A stretch of DNA of 64,000 nucleotides, taken from the NCBI GenBank assembly GCA_017407995.1, contig JAFQVM010000016.1:62001-126000 (forward strand), given 5' to 3'. This DNA is from Clostridia bacterium (GTDB lineage: Bacteria > Bacillota > Clostridia > Oscillospirales > Acutalibacteraceae). The notes under the pieces are model-generated. The model had not been told where the DNA came from. It did no database searches and saw only the letters and a list, made by a program, of their open reading frames with translations. Both the position numbers and the translations under genes were made by a program. Every line of letters starts with the position of its first letter. Position 1 is the stretch's first letter. Of the stretch, positions 1 through 11,728 are shown piece by piece.

Positions 1-1
1 C

Positions 2-103
2 TGTGAAAGCGATTCAGTCGGCGGCACGCAAATAATGCTTGATGATATACAAAAGTTTCTTTCAAAGTATGATGAGTTAGACTTAAGTGTGTTTAGTAAA
101 TAA
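2..103 (+). CDS. 3' end of an unidentified protein gene (partial)
   Basis: An open frame runs in from the left edge and ends at a TAA at 101-103, giving the last 33 residues (CESDSVGGTQIMLDDIQKF and onward, ending DLSVFSK). It is followed at once by a strong hairpin terminator, as expected for the true end of a gene. The fragment is too short to place in a family, and I do not recognise it. Confidence 0.6.
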   Translation, partial: CESDSVGGTQIMLDDIQKFLSKYDELDLSVFSK

Positions 104-105
104 GA

Positions 106-143
106 AAAAGACCTTGGAAACCTTTTGGTTTCCAAGGTCTTTT
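106..143. terminator. Bidirectional intrinsic terminator
   Basis: A perfect 17-bp inverted repeat (106-122 with 127-143) around a TTTT loop, flanked by A-run and T-run sides, lies between two convergent genes. It should stop transcription of the left-edge gene on the plus strand and of the tldD-tldE operon on the minus strand. Confidence 0.9.
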
Positions 144-150
144 AATGTTT

Positions 151-1449
151 TTATTTTCCTGAAACGGTAACTCCGTCAAATTCAACCCAAGGCATGAAGG
201 TTGTTCCGTCGGTCACTTGTTCTTTAGATATTGCAACAATGTTGTTTAACATGTCTATGATGTTTCCGCTTATCATCGTTTCGCTTACAGCAGAACCGAT
301 TTTACCGTTTTCAATAATAAAGCTATTTTTAGCCACTCCTGAAAAGTCACCGTTAATTGAAGGCTCGCCGCCTGAAAAACGGTTTACTATCAGACCTTTG
401 TCGATGCCTTTTATCATTTCCTCAAGAGGAATATCGCCTGGTAAAACTTCGAGGTTTCTTCCGGAATTGAGTGAGCGTGGGAATCCTGTTTTGTTTGCGC
501 CGTATTGTGAAAGGATAAAAGTTTTAAGGACACCGTCCTTTATAATATCCATGTTTTCAACAGGATATCCGTCATTTGTGAAACGCTCAGCAGCAACTGC
601 ACGTTCATCTATCGGAACAGAGCGGACATTCAACGTTTCACACGCTACCTTAGTGTTGAGAGAGTCTTTCCACGGTGATGTGCCGTCGATGAGAACGCTT
701 GTTGAAATGAAGTTTCTTATGGCTGTATTAAGAAGGTCACAGAAGCAATCCGGAGAGTAAATAACCTTTCCTACAAACTTCTCTTCTGGTGATACAGTTT
801 CAAGCTGTTTTTCGCAGTCCTCAAGCAGCATTCTTTGAACGCCAAGGTCCATAAAAGGTTTTTCAAGATTGTCTGTTACACAGTAATATCCGTTGAAAGA
901 AGAAGTTTTTTCTCCTTCGTGAGCCGAAAACATTGTGTAAAAGGAATAACTACCGCACTCATGTGAGATAGCGGTTCCGTTTGAGTTCATATACAGCTCG
1001 TTGCTGTGTTTGAAACTGGATGTAAGTTGTTCCAGCATTACTCTTGGAAACTCTTGAGCAGTTTGTTCTAAAAATTCCTCTATACGGTCAAAAAGTTTGT
1101 CTCTATCGGGCTTGAAAATTCCTGTTTTATATTCTGCCTTTTCTGTGAAGGGAGCAATCTGCTCTGCTTCATCAGCAACAGACGACTCGGCAGCAGCTAT
1201 ACAGTCGGCAGCTGCTTTGTCGATTGCGGCTTTGTCAACCTGGTTTATAGCAACAACTCCCTTTTTAGAGTCTTTAATTGCTTTCATGGATATGCTTGTG
1301 TCGAAAGTTGAGCGCATCAGGCTGAACTTGCCGCCATCTACATTCAGTTCGTCTGATTTTCCTTTGTAAACTATGCATTGAGCGTGGTCTGCGCCGGCCT
1401 TTTTCAGAGCCTCAATAGCATATTGTGCGATTTCATAATTGTTTTTCAT
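151..1449 (-). CDS. pmbA: TldE/PmbA-family subunit of the TldD-TldE metalloprotease
   Basis: 432 residues, the usual length for TldE/PmbA. The family pairs with TldD to form a heterodimeric zinc protease that trims unfolded or ribosomally made modified peptides in the cytoplasm; TldE is the non-catalytic partner. Consistent with that, this copy lacks the HExxxH metal motif found in its neighbour, while the C-terminal half keeps the conserved glycine-rich strands (for example the stretch around SGGEPSINGDFSG). The gene lies 16 bases after tldD on the same strand, with a clear GAAAGGAG ribosome site before its ATG, so the two are almost certainly co-transcribed and end at the terminator at 106-143. 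Confidence 0.9.
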   Translation of the reverse strand: MKNNYEIAQYAIEALKKAGADHAQCIVYKGKSDELNVDGGKFSLMRSTFDTSISMKAIKDSKKGVVAINQVDKAAIDKAAADCIAAAESSVADEAEQIAPFTEKAEYKTGIFKPDRDKLFDRIEEFLEQTAQEFPRVMLEQLTSSFKHSNELYMNSNGTAISHECGSYSFYTMFSAHEGEKTSSFNGYYCVTDNLEKPFMDLGVQRMLLEDCEKQLETVSPEEKFVGKVIYSPDCFCDLLNTAIRNFISTSVLIDGTSPWKDSLNTKVACETLNVRSVPIDERAVAAERFTNDGYPVENMDIIKDGVLKTFILSQYGANKTGFPRSLNSGRNLEVLPGDIPLEEMIKGIDKGLIVNRFSGGEPSINGDFSGVAKNSFIIENGKIGSAVSETMISGNIIDMLNNIVAISKEQVTDGTTFMPWVEFDGVTVSGK

Positions 1450-1465
1450 TTTCGGCTCCTTTCTA

Positions 1466-2845
1466 TCAGCGACCGCCGATGGTTATTTTGCATTTTATTG
1501 CGGGACCGCCCATTCCGACAGGCATAGGCTGTTTCTTTCCGCACATTCCGGAACTGGTCCAGACCATGTCATTTGAAAGCATATCAACAGTTTTAAGCAT
1601 ATCAAAAGCCACGCCTGAAATTGTGGTATCACGTATTGCACGTCCGAGCTTGCCTTTCTTTATCTCATACCCCATGCCAACACCGAACATGAATTCACCT
1701 GTGGTGTCAGCCTGTCCGTTGTTGGTTTCGGTGAGAAAATAACCGTCATCGATTGATGCAATCATATCTTCTATAGAGCTGGTTCCTGGAAGAATCGCTG
1801 TGTTTCGCATACGAATAAGCGGTTCATCGGAGAAAGCATATGCTCTGGCGTTGCCCTGCGGCTTAACGCCGAAATGCTCTGCCGATTCACGGTTGTTCAT
1901 ATAGCCAGTGAGTACACCGTCTTTTATTAGGATGGCATCTTCAGCGGGAGTGCCCTCGTCATCGACGAAAACGGGCAGGGGAACGGGGGAGCCGTTGGGT
2001 TGAGTGTGCGCAAAGTCTATCATCGTAACAAGCGGACTTGCAATCTGTTTGTTGAGATTATGTGCAGCTACTGAACCGCTTAAAACCATGTCGGCTTCAA
2101 CTGTGTGACCGACAGCTTCATGGGCAAGTATTCCCGCAAGATTCGGATGCATAACAACATCACGGTATCCTGCTTCTGCATATACGCCCTCTGCTTTTTT
2201 TATGATATTTTCATACAGCTCGTCAACACCGGCAAAGAGTTTGTCGGGAGTTGAAAACACATCGGCGAAAAAGCCGTAACCGCCGAAAACTTTGTATAAT
2301 TCTACATTTGTGCCGTCATTTGCCTCTGCGGTAAAAATTACAATTACGTAGCTTCTAGGTACGAGTGAGTATGAATCGTATCCGTCGTTAACACGTAGCA
2401 GTTTTTCCATTGAATCGCATCTCACTATAACTTTTCGGCTGACGAGTTTCGGATATTTTTTTTCAATATATTTATCGACTTCCTTTGCGAAGTCAATGTA
2501 AAGCTTCTGTTCGCAGTCACGTATTTCGCCGTTCATCACTTTTTCACCGCTGCTGATTACAGGGAGAGATTTGCCTGTACCTGCTCTTGATGCGAGAAAT
2601 ATGGCATTTTCGCCGGCGGCCTTTATGATGTTTTTTATACTGTCTTCGGAGTATTCAGTGCCTGATGCAAAACCGTAAACGCCGTTTTTATAAACTCTTG
2701 CACTGACACCGCTTTGTTCGGTACGTAAATTGTTTACAAGGTTTCCTCCGATTAAGGCTACAGCACGTGAAGCATTGACTTGTGCTCTCAGCTCTGTGTG
2801 GTCGGAGAGAAAATTTTTATAAGGAGAAAGCAAGTCTTTTATCAT
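1466..2845 (-). CDS. tldD: TldD metalloprotease, catalytic subunit
   Basis: 459 residues, normal for TldD. The catalytic metal-binding motif HEAVGH (HExxxH) is at about residues 242-247, which separates it from the TldE neighbour. The TldD/TldE complex degrades flexible peptides in the cytoplasm. In other bacteria it matures some RiPPs and the CcdA antitoxin, but no RiPP or toxin gene is visible here, so a general proteolytic role is the safer reading. The ATG at 2845 follows a GAGAGGAAAAA ribosome site and a TTGATT-16-TATAAT promoter. It is the first gene of a two-gene operon. Confidence 0.93.
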   Translation of the reverse strand: MIKDLLSPYKNFLSDHTELRAQVNASRAVALIGGNLVNNLRTEQSGVSARVYKNGVYGFASGTEYSEDSIKNIIKAAGENAIFLASRAGTGKSLPVISSGEKVMNGEIRDCEQKLYIDFAKEVDKYIEKKYPKLVSRKVIVRCDSMEKLLRVNDGYDSYSLVPRSYVIVIFTAEANDGTNVELYKVFGGYGFFADVFSTPDKLFAGVDELYENIIKKAEGVYAEAGYRDVVMHPNLAGILAHEAVGHTVEADMVLSGSVAAHNLNKQIASPLVTMIDFAHTQPNGSPVPLPVFVDDEGTPAEDAILIKDGVLTGYMNNRESAEHFGVKPQGNARAYAFSDEPLIRMRNTAILPGTSSIEDMIASIDDGYFLTETNNGQADTTGEFMFGVGMGYEIKKGKLGRAIRDTTISGVAFDMLKTVDMLSNDMVWTSSGMCGKKQPMPVGMGGPAIKCKITIGGR

Positions 2846-2880
2846 ATATTTTTCCTCTCTTGTTAAATTGTTTCAAGGTT

Positions 2881-2908
2881 ATTATACCACTATTACTTTA
2901 AAAATCAA
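2881..2908 (-). promoter_or_regulatory. Sigma-A-type promoter for tldD-pmbA
   Basis: Read on the minus strand, TTGATT (2903-2908) and TATAAT (2881-2886) are separated by 16 bases and lie about 40-60 bases upstream of the tldD start. The -10 is perfect and the -35 is 4/6. Confidence 0.65.
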
Positions 2909-2987
2909 CTTTATGGCAAGGCAAATATATTTACTCTATTCCTTTTTCGACAGAAATATGCTAAGCTAAACAAAAGGGGTGAAGGAT

Positions 2988-4301
2988 ATGAAAAAGGCAA
3001 CAGCGATATTTTTGGTTGTGTTATTATTTTCCTTATGTTCGTGTTCAACAGAAGTAAATAATACGATAACTACCCAAACCGAAGAAACCACTCAAACGGC
3101 TAACATTCCTTCTGCTGAGCAGCTTTCTTCAAGTGTGAAAGACAGCAGAGTGACGAGTGATTTTCTTGATTTTTGCAGCGAAAAATACGGTGGCGATTTG
3201 CTGATTTCACTTTCTACATCGCTTGATAAAGGTGAGTATGACGAGGATTTTTGGTATGTACGGACCGGCAATACGCTAAATGTTCTGTTAGATATATTTT
3301 CAGGGGCCGACAAGGCTGAGAATTATGTCTCGCTCGGCTCAAACGGTCGTGAGTCTTTTTCAATGAGTTTTGCGGGAGATATCAATCTTGCTGACGATTG
3401 GTGCCTTATGCAGCATTGTGTTACTGTTGAGGGCGGTGCTTTGGGATGTGTTTCATCTGAGCTTGTAAGCGAGATGAAATCGGCAGATGTTATGATTATA
3501 AATAATGAGTTTGCCTTTTCAGACAGGGGAAGTCCTCTCAGGGGAAAAATGTATACTTTCAGAGCAAAGACTGAAAATGTTGAGATGCTAAAGCAGCTCG
3601 GTGTAGATGCAGCTTGCCTTGCCAATAACCATGTTTATGATTACGGCAGAAATGCGTTTTTTGATACACTTTCGACACTTGATAAAGCTGGTATAAAGCG
3701 TTTCGGAGCGGGAAAGAATGCTGAGGAAGCTCAGCAGCCGCTTTATTATGTAGTTAACGGTATAAAGGTTGCAATCATAGGCGCCACACGAGCGGAAAAA
3801 TATATAATGACGCCTGAGGCCCTTGAGGATACACCCGGGGTGTTCAGGACGTATGACGACACACGGCTTATAAGGTCTATCGAACAAGCGAAGCAGAACA
3901 GCGATATAGTTATAGCCTTTCTGCATTGGGGAACAGAGTTTACCTCTGTGCTTGAGCCTGTTCAGATAAGCCTTGGCAGAAAGTGCGTGGATGCAGGAGC
4001 AGATGCAGTTATAGGGGCACATCCTCACTGCCTGCAGGGTATGGATTTTTACAAGGACAAGCTTATAGCCTATAGCTTGGGCAATTTCTGGTTTAATGAC
4101 GAAACAGTTGATACAGGAATATTAAAGCTTGAGATATCATCACCCGAAAACATCAGTTCAAGTTTTGTTCCTTGCATACAGAAAAACTGTGAAACTTTTT
4201 TGGCAACGGACAAAAAAGAACAAACGAGAATTTTCGGCTATCTTGAGGAGCTTTCCGATAATCTTACAATTGACGAAAACGGCAAAATAAATCCGTCATA
4301 A
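2988..4301 (+). CDS. CapA-family lipoprotein (poly-gamma-glutamate capsule/PGA-synthase-like metallophosphatase fold)
   Basis: 437 residues from the ATG at 2988, which is preceded by AAAAGGGGTGAAGG; an in-frame GTG nine bases upstream overlaps that ribosome site and is less likely. The N-terminus is a lipoprotein signal: Lys residues, a hydrophobic stretch, then a lipobox-like LCSC near residue 20. The body carries CapA hallmarks: MSFAGDINL (strand with metal-binding Asp), LANNHVYDYG (NNH) and FLHWGTEF followed by GAHPHCLQG. The family is calcineurin-like and is named for poly-gamma-glutamate synthesis, but many members stand alone with unknown substrates. There are no capB or capC genes nearby, so capsule synthesis is not supported; an extracytoplasmic hydrolase or binding role is inferred. 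Confidence 0.85.
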   Translation: MKKATAIFLVVLLFSLCSCSTEVNNTITTQTEETTQTANIPSAEQLSSSVKDSRVTSDFLDFCSEKYGGDLLISLSTSLDKGEYDEDFWYVRTGNTLNVLLDIFSGADKAENYVSLGSNGRESFSMSFAGDINLADDWCLMQHCVTVEGGALGCVSSELVSEMKSADVMIINNEFAFSDRGSPLRGKMYTFRAKTENVEMLKQLGVDAACLANNHVYDYGRNAFFDTLSTLDKAGIKRFGAGKNAEEAQQPLYYVVNGIKVAIIGATRAEKYIMTPEALEDTPGVFRTYDDTRLIRSIEQAKQNSDIVIAFLHWGTEFTSVLEPVQISLGRKCVDAGADAVIGAHPHCLQGMDFYKDKLIAYSLGNFWFNDETVDTGILKLEISSPENISSSFVPCIQKNCETFLATDKKEQTRIFGYLEELSDNLTIDENGKINPS

Positions 4302-4315
4302 TTGTTTATTATTAA

Positions 4316-4344
4316 TTGACTTTACAGTTTCAAAATGCTATTAT
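4316..4344 (+). promoter_or_regulatory. Sigma-A-type promoter for the amino-sugar operon
   Basis: TTGACT (4316-4321), a 17-base spacer and TATTAT (4339-4344) sit about 40 bases before the first gene at 4384. No clear operator repeat was seen next to it. Confidence 0.65.
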
Positions 4345-4383
4345 TATTTGAAAAGTTTTACATAACTAAAAGGGCTGATAGTT

Positions 4384-5184
4384 TTGGGAAAATTTGAAAA
4401 GATGCTTATTGCCAGCGACTTTGATGGTACGCTGAAAACGGATAGCGGAATCATTGAGGACAGCGTGCGAGAGGCGATACAGTATTTCATTTCTCAGGGC
4501 GGCTATTTCACAGTCTGCACAGGCAGAACATATCAGGGTTTTCATATGTACGACCCGACTTTTATCAATGCGCCTGTACTTTTAACAAACGGTTCTATGG
4601 CATATGACTATGCAAATAACAAGAGTGTTTTCATGAATGGCATCGGCGAAGAGGGTGTAACCCTTGTACGAGCTGTCATGGAGACGTTTCCGGAAGTTGC
4701 AATTGAGATGTATCCGTTTAATAAGACTTATGCAATACATCTTGATGAGCATGCGCACCGTCATTTTACGAGTCAGGATATCCCTTATGAAGTAATATCT
4801 GACCCTGCACAGGCGGAATTGCCGTGGGCAAAGGCTATGCTTGGTGCACATGAGTATTCACAGCAGGTCCAGCAATTTATGCGTGAGAATTTTGAGTCGC
4901 CGTCATTTTTACCGACTAACGGCGGCTATGTTGAAATAATGAAAAACGGGTCAGATAAAGGTGTCGGCCTTTTAACTCTTGCCGATTCTTTGGGTGTACC
5001 GCACGACCGTACTTTTGCGGTAGGTGACGGTTATAACGATATTGAGATGCTCGATGCGGCTAAAGCAGGTTTTGTGCCGTGTAACGGTTCACCTGAAGCA
5101 CTTATGCACGCAACCTATCTTGTCAGGTCAAATAATAACGGAGCAGTTGCTCACGTTATTGAAATATTAGATTCAATGTATTAA
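4384..5184 (+). CDS. Cof-type HAD-superfamily sugar/cofactor phosphatase
   Basis: 266 residues, typical of the Cof/YbiV branch of HAD hydrolases. Motif I DFDGTL (nucleophile Asp) is near residues 12-17, and motif IV GDGYNDIEML is in the C-terminal quarter, with a type IIB cap between them. The start is TTG at 4384, eight bases after an AAAGGGCTGATAG ribosome site; an ATG at 4402 is a less likely alternative. It opens a four-gene operon with a GH109-like enzyme, an amino-sugar kinase and a GH4 enzyme, so a sugar-phosphate substrate is likely, but the exact one cannot be read from sequence. Confidence 0.85.
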   Translation: MGKFEKMLIASDFDGTLKTDSGIIEDSVREAIQYFISQGGYFTVCTGRTYQGFHMYDPTFINAPVLLTNGSMAYDYANNKSVFMNGIGEEGVTLVRAVMETFPEVAIEMYPFNKTYAIHLDEHAHRHFTSQDIPYEVISDPAQAELPWAKAMLGAHEYSQQVQQFMRENFESPSFLPTNGGYVEIMKNGSDKGVGLLTLADSLGVPHDRTFAVGDGYNDIEMLDAAKAGFVPCNGSPEALMHATYLVRSNNNGAVAHVIEILDSMY

Positions 5185-5200
5185 CTTTAGGAGGATAACC

Positions 5201-6529
5201 ATGGAAGTTAAGCAGACAAATTTTGCAGTAATAGGAATAAGCGGAAGAGGAAGTTCAATGCTTTCGGAGCTGCTTGAGGTTCCCGGAGTAAATGTTGTAG
5301 CTGTTTGCGATAAATATGAGGACAGAGCGCAGGACGGCGCAAAGATAGTTAAAAAGAAGAGCGGGAAAGAGCCCGATATCTATCTTGACTATAAAGAGAT
5401 GCTCAAGCGTGACGATATAAAGGCTGTTATGTGCTGCACGACATGGATAACACATGCACGTATAGCTATTGATTGTATGCGTGCGGGTAAGCACGTTGCG
5501 ATTGAAGTTGGCGGAGCTGCTTCTATTGAGGAGTGCTGGCAGATGGTAAGAGCATCTGAGGAGACAGGCAAGTTCTGTATGCTTCTTGAAAACTGCTGCT
5601 ATGACCGTAACGAAATGGCTCTTTTGAGAATGGTAAGAGAGGGCATCTTTGGCGAAATCGTCCATATGGAGGGCGGTTACAGACATGATTTGAGAGAAGA
5701 AATATCTCTCGGACGAGAGAATCGCCACGGCAGAATACATAACTTCAAAAGCAGAAACGGTGAACTTTATCCTACGCATCAGCTTGGCCCTATTGCAAAG
5801 GTTCTGCATATAAACAGAGGAAACAGATTCTTAACTCTTTCATCCATGGCGAGCAAGTCAAGAGGACTTAATGTGTGGATTAAGAATCAAAAGGGCAACG
5901 ACTACGATTTGGCAGATTATCCGTTTAATGAGGGTGACGTAGTAACTACTATGATAAAATGTGCTAATGGTGAAACCGTTGTACTTTTCCATGACTGTTC
6001 ACTTCCTCGTCCGTATTCCAGAAACTACAAGATTCAGGGTACGTGTGCTATATATAATGAGGACAATGACAGTATATATATTGACGGCACAAGCCCGCAG
6101 ATTCCGGGTCACTGGGACCACACCTGGGAGAAGTTTGAAAAGTATCGTGACCAGTATGAGCATCCGCTGTGGTCAAAGTACAGCACAGAGGGTATTCACG
6201 CAGGACACGGCGGCATGGATTACCTTGTTCTTTCTGCTTTTGTTGAAAGTGCTATGTATGACCTTGAGCCGCCTATCGATGTGTATGATGCTGCAACATG
6301 GATGGCGATAACCTGTCTTTCAGAGCAGTCTGTAGCAATGGGCAGTATGCCTGTTCCCGTACCGGACTTTACAAACGGTCTGTGGATAGACAGAGAGCCT
6401 GCAAGACGCAGTATGTATAATACTGAAGAGGTTTGCAACGAGTTTTTCGGCGGCGCTTCGGAGGAAGCTCCAACCGGTAATAAGATTTCCCGTTTCTTTG
6501 CGGGACTCAAACGCTCTGGCGATAAATAA
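5201..6529 (+). CDS. GH109-like Gfo/Idh/MocA enzyme (probable alpha-N-acetylgalactosaminidase type)
   Basis: 442 residues with an N-terminal Rossmann fold (GISGRGS near residues 13-19). Unlike ordinary Gfo/Idh/MocA dehydrogenases, the central part matches the NAD-dependent glycosidase family GH109: an LLENCCYDRNE segment, EIVHMEGGYRHDLR, and the GELYPTHQLGP motif containing the family's key histidine, followed by HINRGNRF. GH109 enzymes cleave alpha-linked GalNAc by a redox-assisted mechanism with tightly bound NAD. There is no signal peptide, so action would be cytoplasmic on imported glycosides. The ATG follows GGAGGATAACC, 16 bases after the HAD gene. Specificity is inferred; other alpha- or beta-glycosides are possible within this family. 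Confidence 0.75.
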   Translation: MEVKQTNFAVIGISGRGSSMLSELLEVPGVNVVAVCDKYEDRAQDGAKIVKKKSGKEPDIYLDYKEMLKRDDIKAVMCCTTWITHARIAIDCMRAGKHVAIEVGGAASIEECWQMVRASEETGKFCMLLENCCYDRNEMALLRMVREGIFGEIVHMEGGYRHDLREEISLGRENRHGRIHNFKSRNGELYPTHQLGPIAKVLHINRGNRFLTLSSMASKSRGLNVWIKNQKGNDYDLADYPFNEGDVVTTMIKCANGETVVLFHDCSLPRPYSRNYKIQGTCAIYNEDNDSIYIDGTSPQIPGHWDHTWEKFEKYRDQYEHPLWSKYSTEGIHAGHGGMDYLVLSAFVESAMYDLEPPIDVYDAATWMAITCLSEQSVAMGSMPVPVPDFTNGLWIDREPARRSMYNTEEVCNEFFGGASEEAPTGNKISRFFAGLKRSGDK

Positions 6530-6562
6530 TAGTATTGATTTTTTACGATTGGAGAATGCGGA

Positions 6563-7501
6563 ATGAGCTATTATATAGGTGTTGACGGCGGCGGTACAAA
6601 AACTGCGTTTGCCCTTTTTGATGAGGATAAAAATGTAGTTGAAACTGTCACAAGTACAGGCAGTAACCATGAGAATCTTGAGGGCGCTTTTGATGAGGCG
6701 AGCGGTATTATTTGGGACGGTATCTGCGATTTGCTTAAAACCGCAGGTAAGACACTTGATGATATCGGTTTTACACTGATGGGTCTTGCGGGAATAGACC
6801 ATCCTTTCCAGCACGATATTATGTGTGAAAAGCTGAAGGCTAAGGGACTCAAGAATTTTGAGATTTATAATGACGGATTTATAGTTGTAAAAGCAGGTTC
6901 AATAAGCGGAGCTGCAATAGGTTATAACTGCGGAACGGGTACTTGCTGTAACGCAATCGACTCTGACGGCAGAATGCTTCAGCTCGGCGGATTCAGCGAG
7001 TGTTCAGGCGATGTCGGAAACGGCACATGGATAGCTCAGACTGCTTTCAGACTCATATACGACGAGGTTTATCTCGGACTTGAGCCCACAGCTATAACAA
7101 AGATGTACTATGAGCGATTCAATATCGGCAGCCGTGAGGAGTTTCTTGGTTCAATAGCAAAGCTTGAAACAGAAGAATCACCCGTTTATGTGCAGGCTCT
7201 GATAAGCTTCTTCTTTGCGGCGGCAGAGGCTGGAGATGCTCCCGCATTGCGTTATGTTGATGTTATGGCTAAACGTGGTGCAGAGCTTATCGCAGCTCTC
7301 GCAAAGCAGATGAATTTTGCAGGTGATGAGGTTGAGGTTGTGCTTTCAGGCTCAATGCATACAAAGCTTCCAAATGCTGTATATCTTGCAAAGCTTGCAG
7401 AGAATGCAGAGGCATTCAGCGGCAGAAAGATAAAGTTTATAAAGCTTGATAAAGCACCTGTTACAGGATGTGTCAACTGGATTTTCCAGGAGTATAAATA
7501 A
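6563..7501 (+). CDS. BadF/BadG/BcrA/BcrD-type ATPase, probable N-acetylhexosamine kinase
   Basis: 312 residues of the ASKHA fold. The N-terminal phosphate-1 loop GVDGGGTKTAFALF is near residues 5-18, the phosphate-2 region is GYNCGTGTCCNA, and an adenosine-type loop LSGSMHTKLPN lies near the C-terminus. This branch contains mammalian-type N-acetylglucosamine kinases and bacterial kinases for recycled or imported amino sugars. Placed between the GH109-like and GH4 genes, it would phosphorylate GlcNAc, GalNAc or ManNAc released in the cytoplasm. Which epimer it prefers cannot be decided here. Confidence 0.75.
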   Translation: MSYYIGVDGGGTKTAFALFDEDKNVVETVTSTGSNHENLEGAFDEASGIIWDGICDLLKTAGKTLDDIGFTLMGLAGIDHPFQHDIMCEKLKAKGLKNFEIYNDGFIVVKAGSISGAAIGYNCGTGTCCNAIDSDGRMLQLGGFSECSGDVGNGTWIAQTAFRLIYDEVYLGLEPTAITKMYYERFNIGSREEFLGSIAKLETEESPVYVQALISFFFAAAEAGDAPALRYVDVMAKRGAELIAALAKQMNFAGDEVEVVLSGSMHTKLPNAVYLAKLAENAEAFSGRKIKFIKLDKAPVTGCVNWIFQEYK

Positions 7502-7532
7502 GTTAATTTTTAAAGAAAAGAGATGCTTGTAT

Positions 7533-8816
7533 ATGAAAGAAATTACAGTAGCAGTCATCGGCTCAGGCAGTACATATTGTCCCGAACTCGTGGATGGATT
7601 CCTCAAAGCAAAGGATAGTCTTAAGCTTAAAAAGATATCGTTTATGGATATTGATGAAAGAAAAAGAACAATTGTCGGCGACCTTTGCGTAAGAATGCTC
7701 AAGAATGCCGAATGTGACTGTGAGGTTGTTTTTACAGATGACCTTGATACAGCGCTTCAGGGTGCTGACTTTGTTGTCACGCAGATAAGAGTCGGTAAGC
7801 TTCCTTGCCGTCATCTTGATGAGAGCATTCCGAAGAAGTACAATCTTATCGGTCAGGAGACAACAGGTATCGGCGGCTTCTTCAAGGCACAGAGAACGAT
7901 TCCTGTTATCAAGCACATTTGTGACAGAATAGAAGCTATTTGTCCTGATGCATGGCTTATTAACTTTACCAATCCGTCCGGCATAATCACAGAGTTTATT
8001 CTCAATAACACCAATGTTAAGAATATCGGTCTTTGCAATGTTCCGATTGATATGCTTGATGATATCAAGGAGATAGTAGGGGAAGACAGTGAGATTACAT
8101 ATGTCGGCCTCAACCACTTGAGTTGGATTACTTCTATTAAAAAGGATGGAAAAGAACTTCTTGGCGGTCTTATTGAAGAAGGTTTCTCTCCGAAAGTTAT
8201 GGCAAACATCAAGGATGACGGTTTCTCAATTGATTGTTTGAGAACAATTCAAGCTATTCCATCATCATATCTCCAGTATTATTACTGCCGTGAGGCAAAG
8301 CTCCAGCATCAGAACGAGGGCGAAAAGACAAGAGCTCAGGTTTGCATGGAGATTGAGGAACAGCTTCTTGAAATGTATCAGAACGAGGAAATCGTAACAA
8401 AGCCTGCACTTCTTGATAAGAGAGGCGGTCACAAGTATTCACTTGCAGCGGTTTCGCTTATAGATTCTCTTGCAAACGATAAGAGAGATGTTCACGTTGT
8501 AAACATCAAGAACAACGGAACACTTCCGTTCATGGCAGATGACGATATCGTCGAGATTGCAGCTGTTATCGGCAGTGACGGTGCAACACCTGTTCCTGTT
8601 ACCGAGACTATCAATGACCATGTTATAGGTCTTATGAGAGTTGTAAAGACTTATGAGAAGTATGCTGTTGAAGCAGCGATAACAGGCTCTGATGAAGCCG
8701 CACTTAACGGACTTCTTGTTCATCCTCTTGTCGGTGATTGGGAGAAGGCGAAGGCATGCTTTGAAGAGATGAAAGAAGCTCACAAGGACTTCCTTCCTCA
8801 GTATTTTAAAGACTGA
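7533..8816 (+). CDS. GH4-family 6-phospho-glycosidase (NAD+ and Mn2+ dependent)
   Basis: 427 residues. The N-terminal nucleotide-binding strand VIGSGSTYCPELVDGF, the metal-site segment GLCNVPIDML (CNxP) and NHLSWI are GH4 features. GH4 enzymes act by oxidation, elimination and reduction at C3 of the glycone. The subgroup resembles 6-phospho-beta-glucosidases of the CelF type. The ATG at 7533 was chosen over an in-frame ATG at 7446 because the latter lies inside the kinase gene and has no ribosome site, while AAAGAAAAGAGATG precedes 7533. No PTS genes are in the window, so the phosphorylated substrate may come from the neighbouring kinase or from a transporter elsewhere. Confidence 0.85.
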   Translation: MKEITVAVIGSGSTYCPELVDGFLKAKDSLKLKKISFMDIDERKRTIVGDLCVRMLKNAECDCEVVFTDDLDTALQGADFVVTQIRVGKLPCRHLDESIPKKYNLIGQETTGIGGFFKAQRTIPVIKHICDRIEAICPDAWLINFTNPSGIITEFILNNTNVKNIGLCNVPIDMLDDIKEIVGEDSEITYVGLNHLSWITSIKKDGKELLGGLIEEGFSPKVMANIKDDGFSIDCLRTIQAIPSSYLQYYYCREAKLQHQNEGEKTRAQVCMEIEEQLLEMYQNEEIVTKPALLDKRGGHKYSLAAVSLIDSLANDKRDVHVVNIKNNGTLPFMADDDIVEIAAVIGSDGATPVPVTETINDHVIGLMRVVKTYEKYAVEAAITGSDEAALNGLLVHPLVGDWEKAKACFEEMKEAHKDFLPQYFKD

Positions 8817-8825
8817 TAAAAATGT

Positions 8826-8860
8826 AAACACCCGAACAACGTTAAGCTGTTCGGGTGTTT
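8826..8860. terminator. Bidirectional intrinsic terminator between the convergent glycan operons
   Basis: A perfect 13-bp inverted repeat (8826-8838 with 8848-8860) with a 9-base loop, followed by TTTTTTATTTT on the plus side. It ends the HAD-GH109-kinase-GH4 operon and, on the other strand, the GH51 operon. Confidence 0.9.
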
Positions 8861-8872
8861 TTTATTTTGATA

Positions 8873-11711
<2,839 letters not shown>

Positions 11712-11728
11712 GTTAAAAACTCCTTGAA

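Noticed and set aside
194..760. 188-codon plus-strand frame opposite pmbA
   Set aside because: Antisense shadow of a conserved gene with no ribosome site.
2988..4301. Poly-gamma-glutamate capsule operon
   Set aside because: Only the CapA-like lipoprotein is present; capB, capC and capD are absent.
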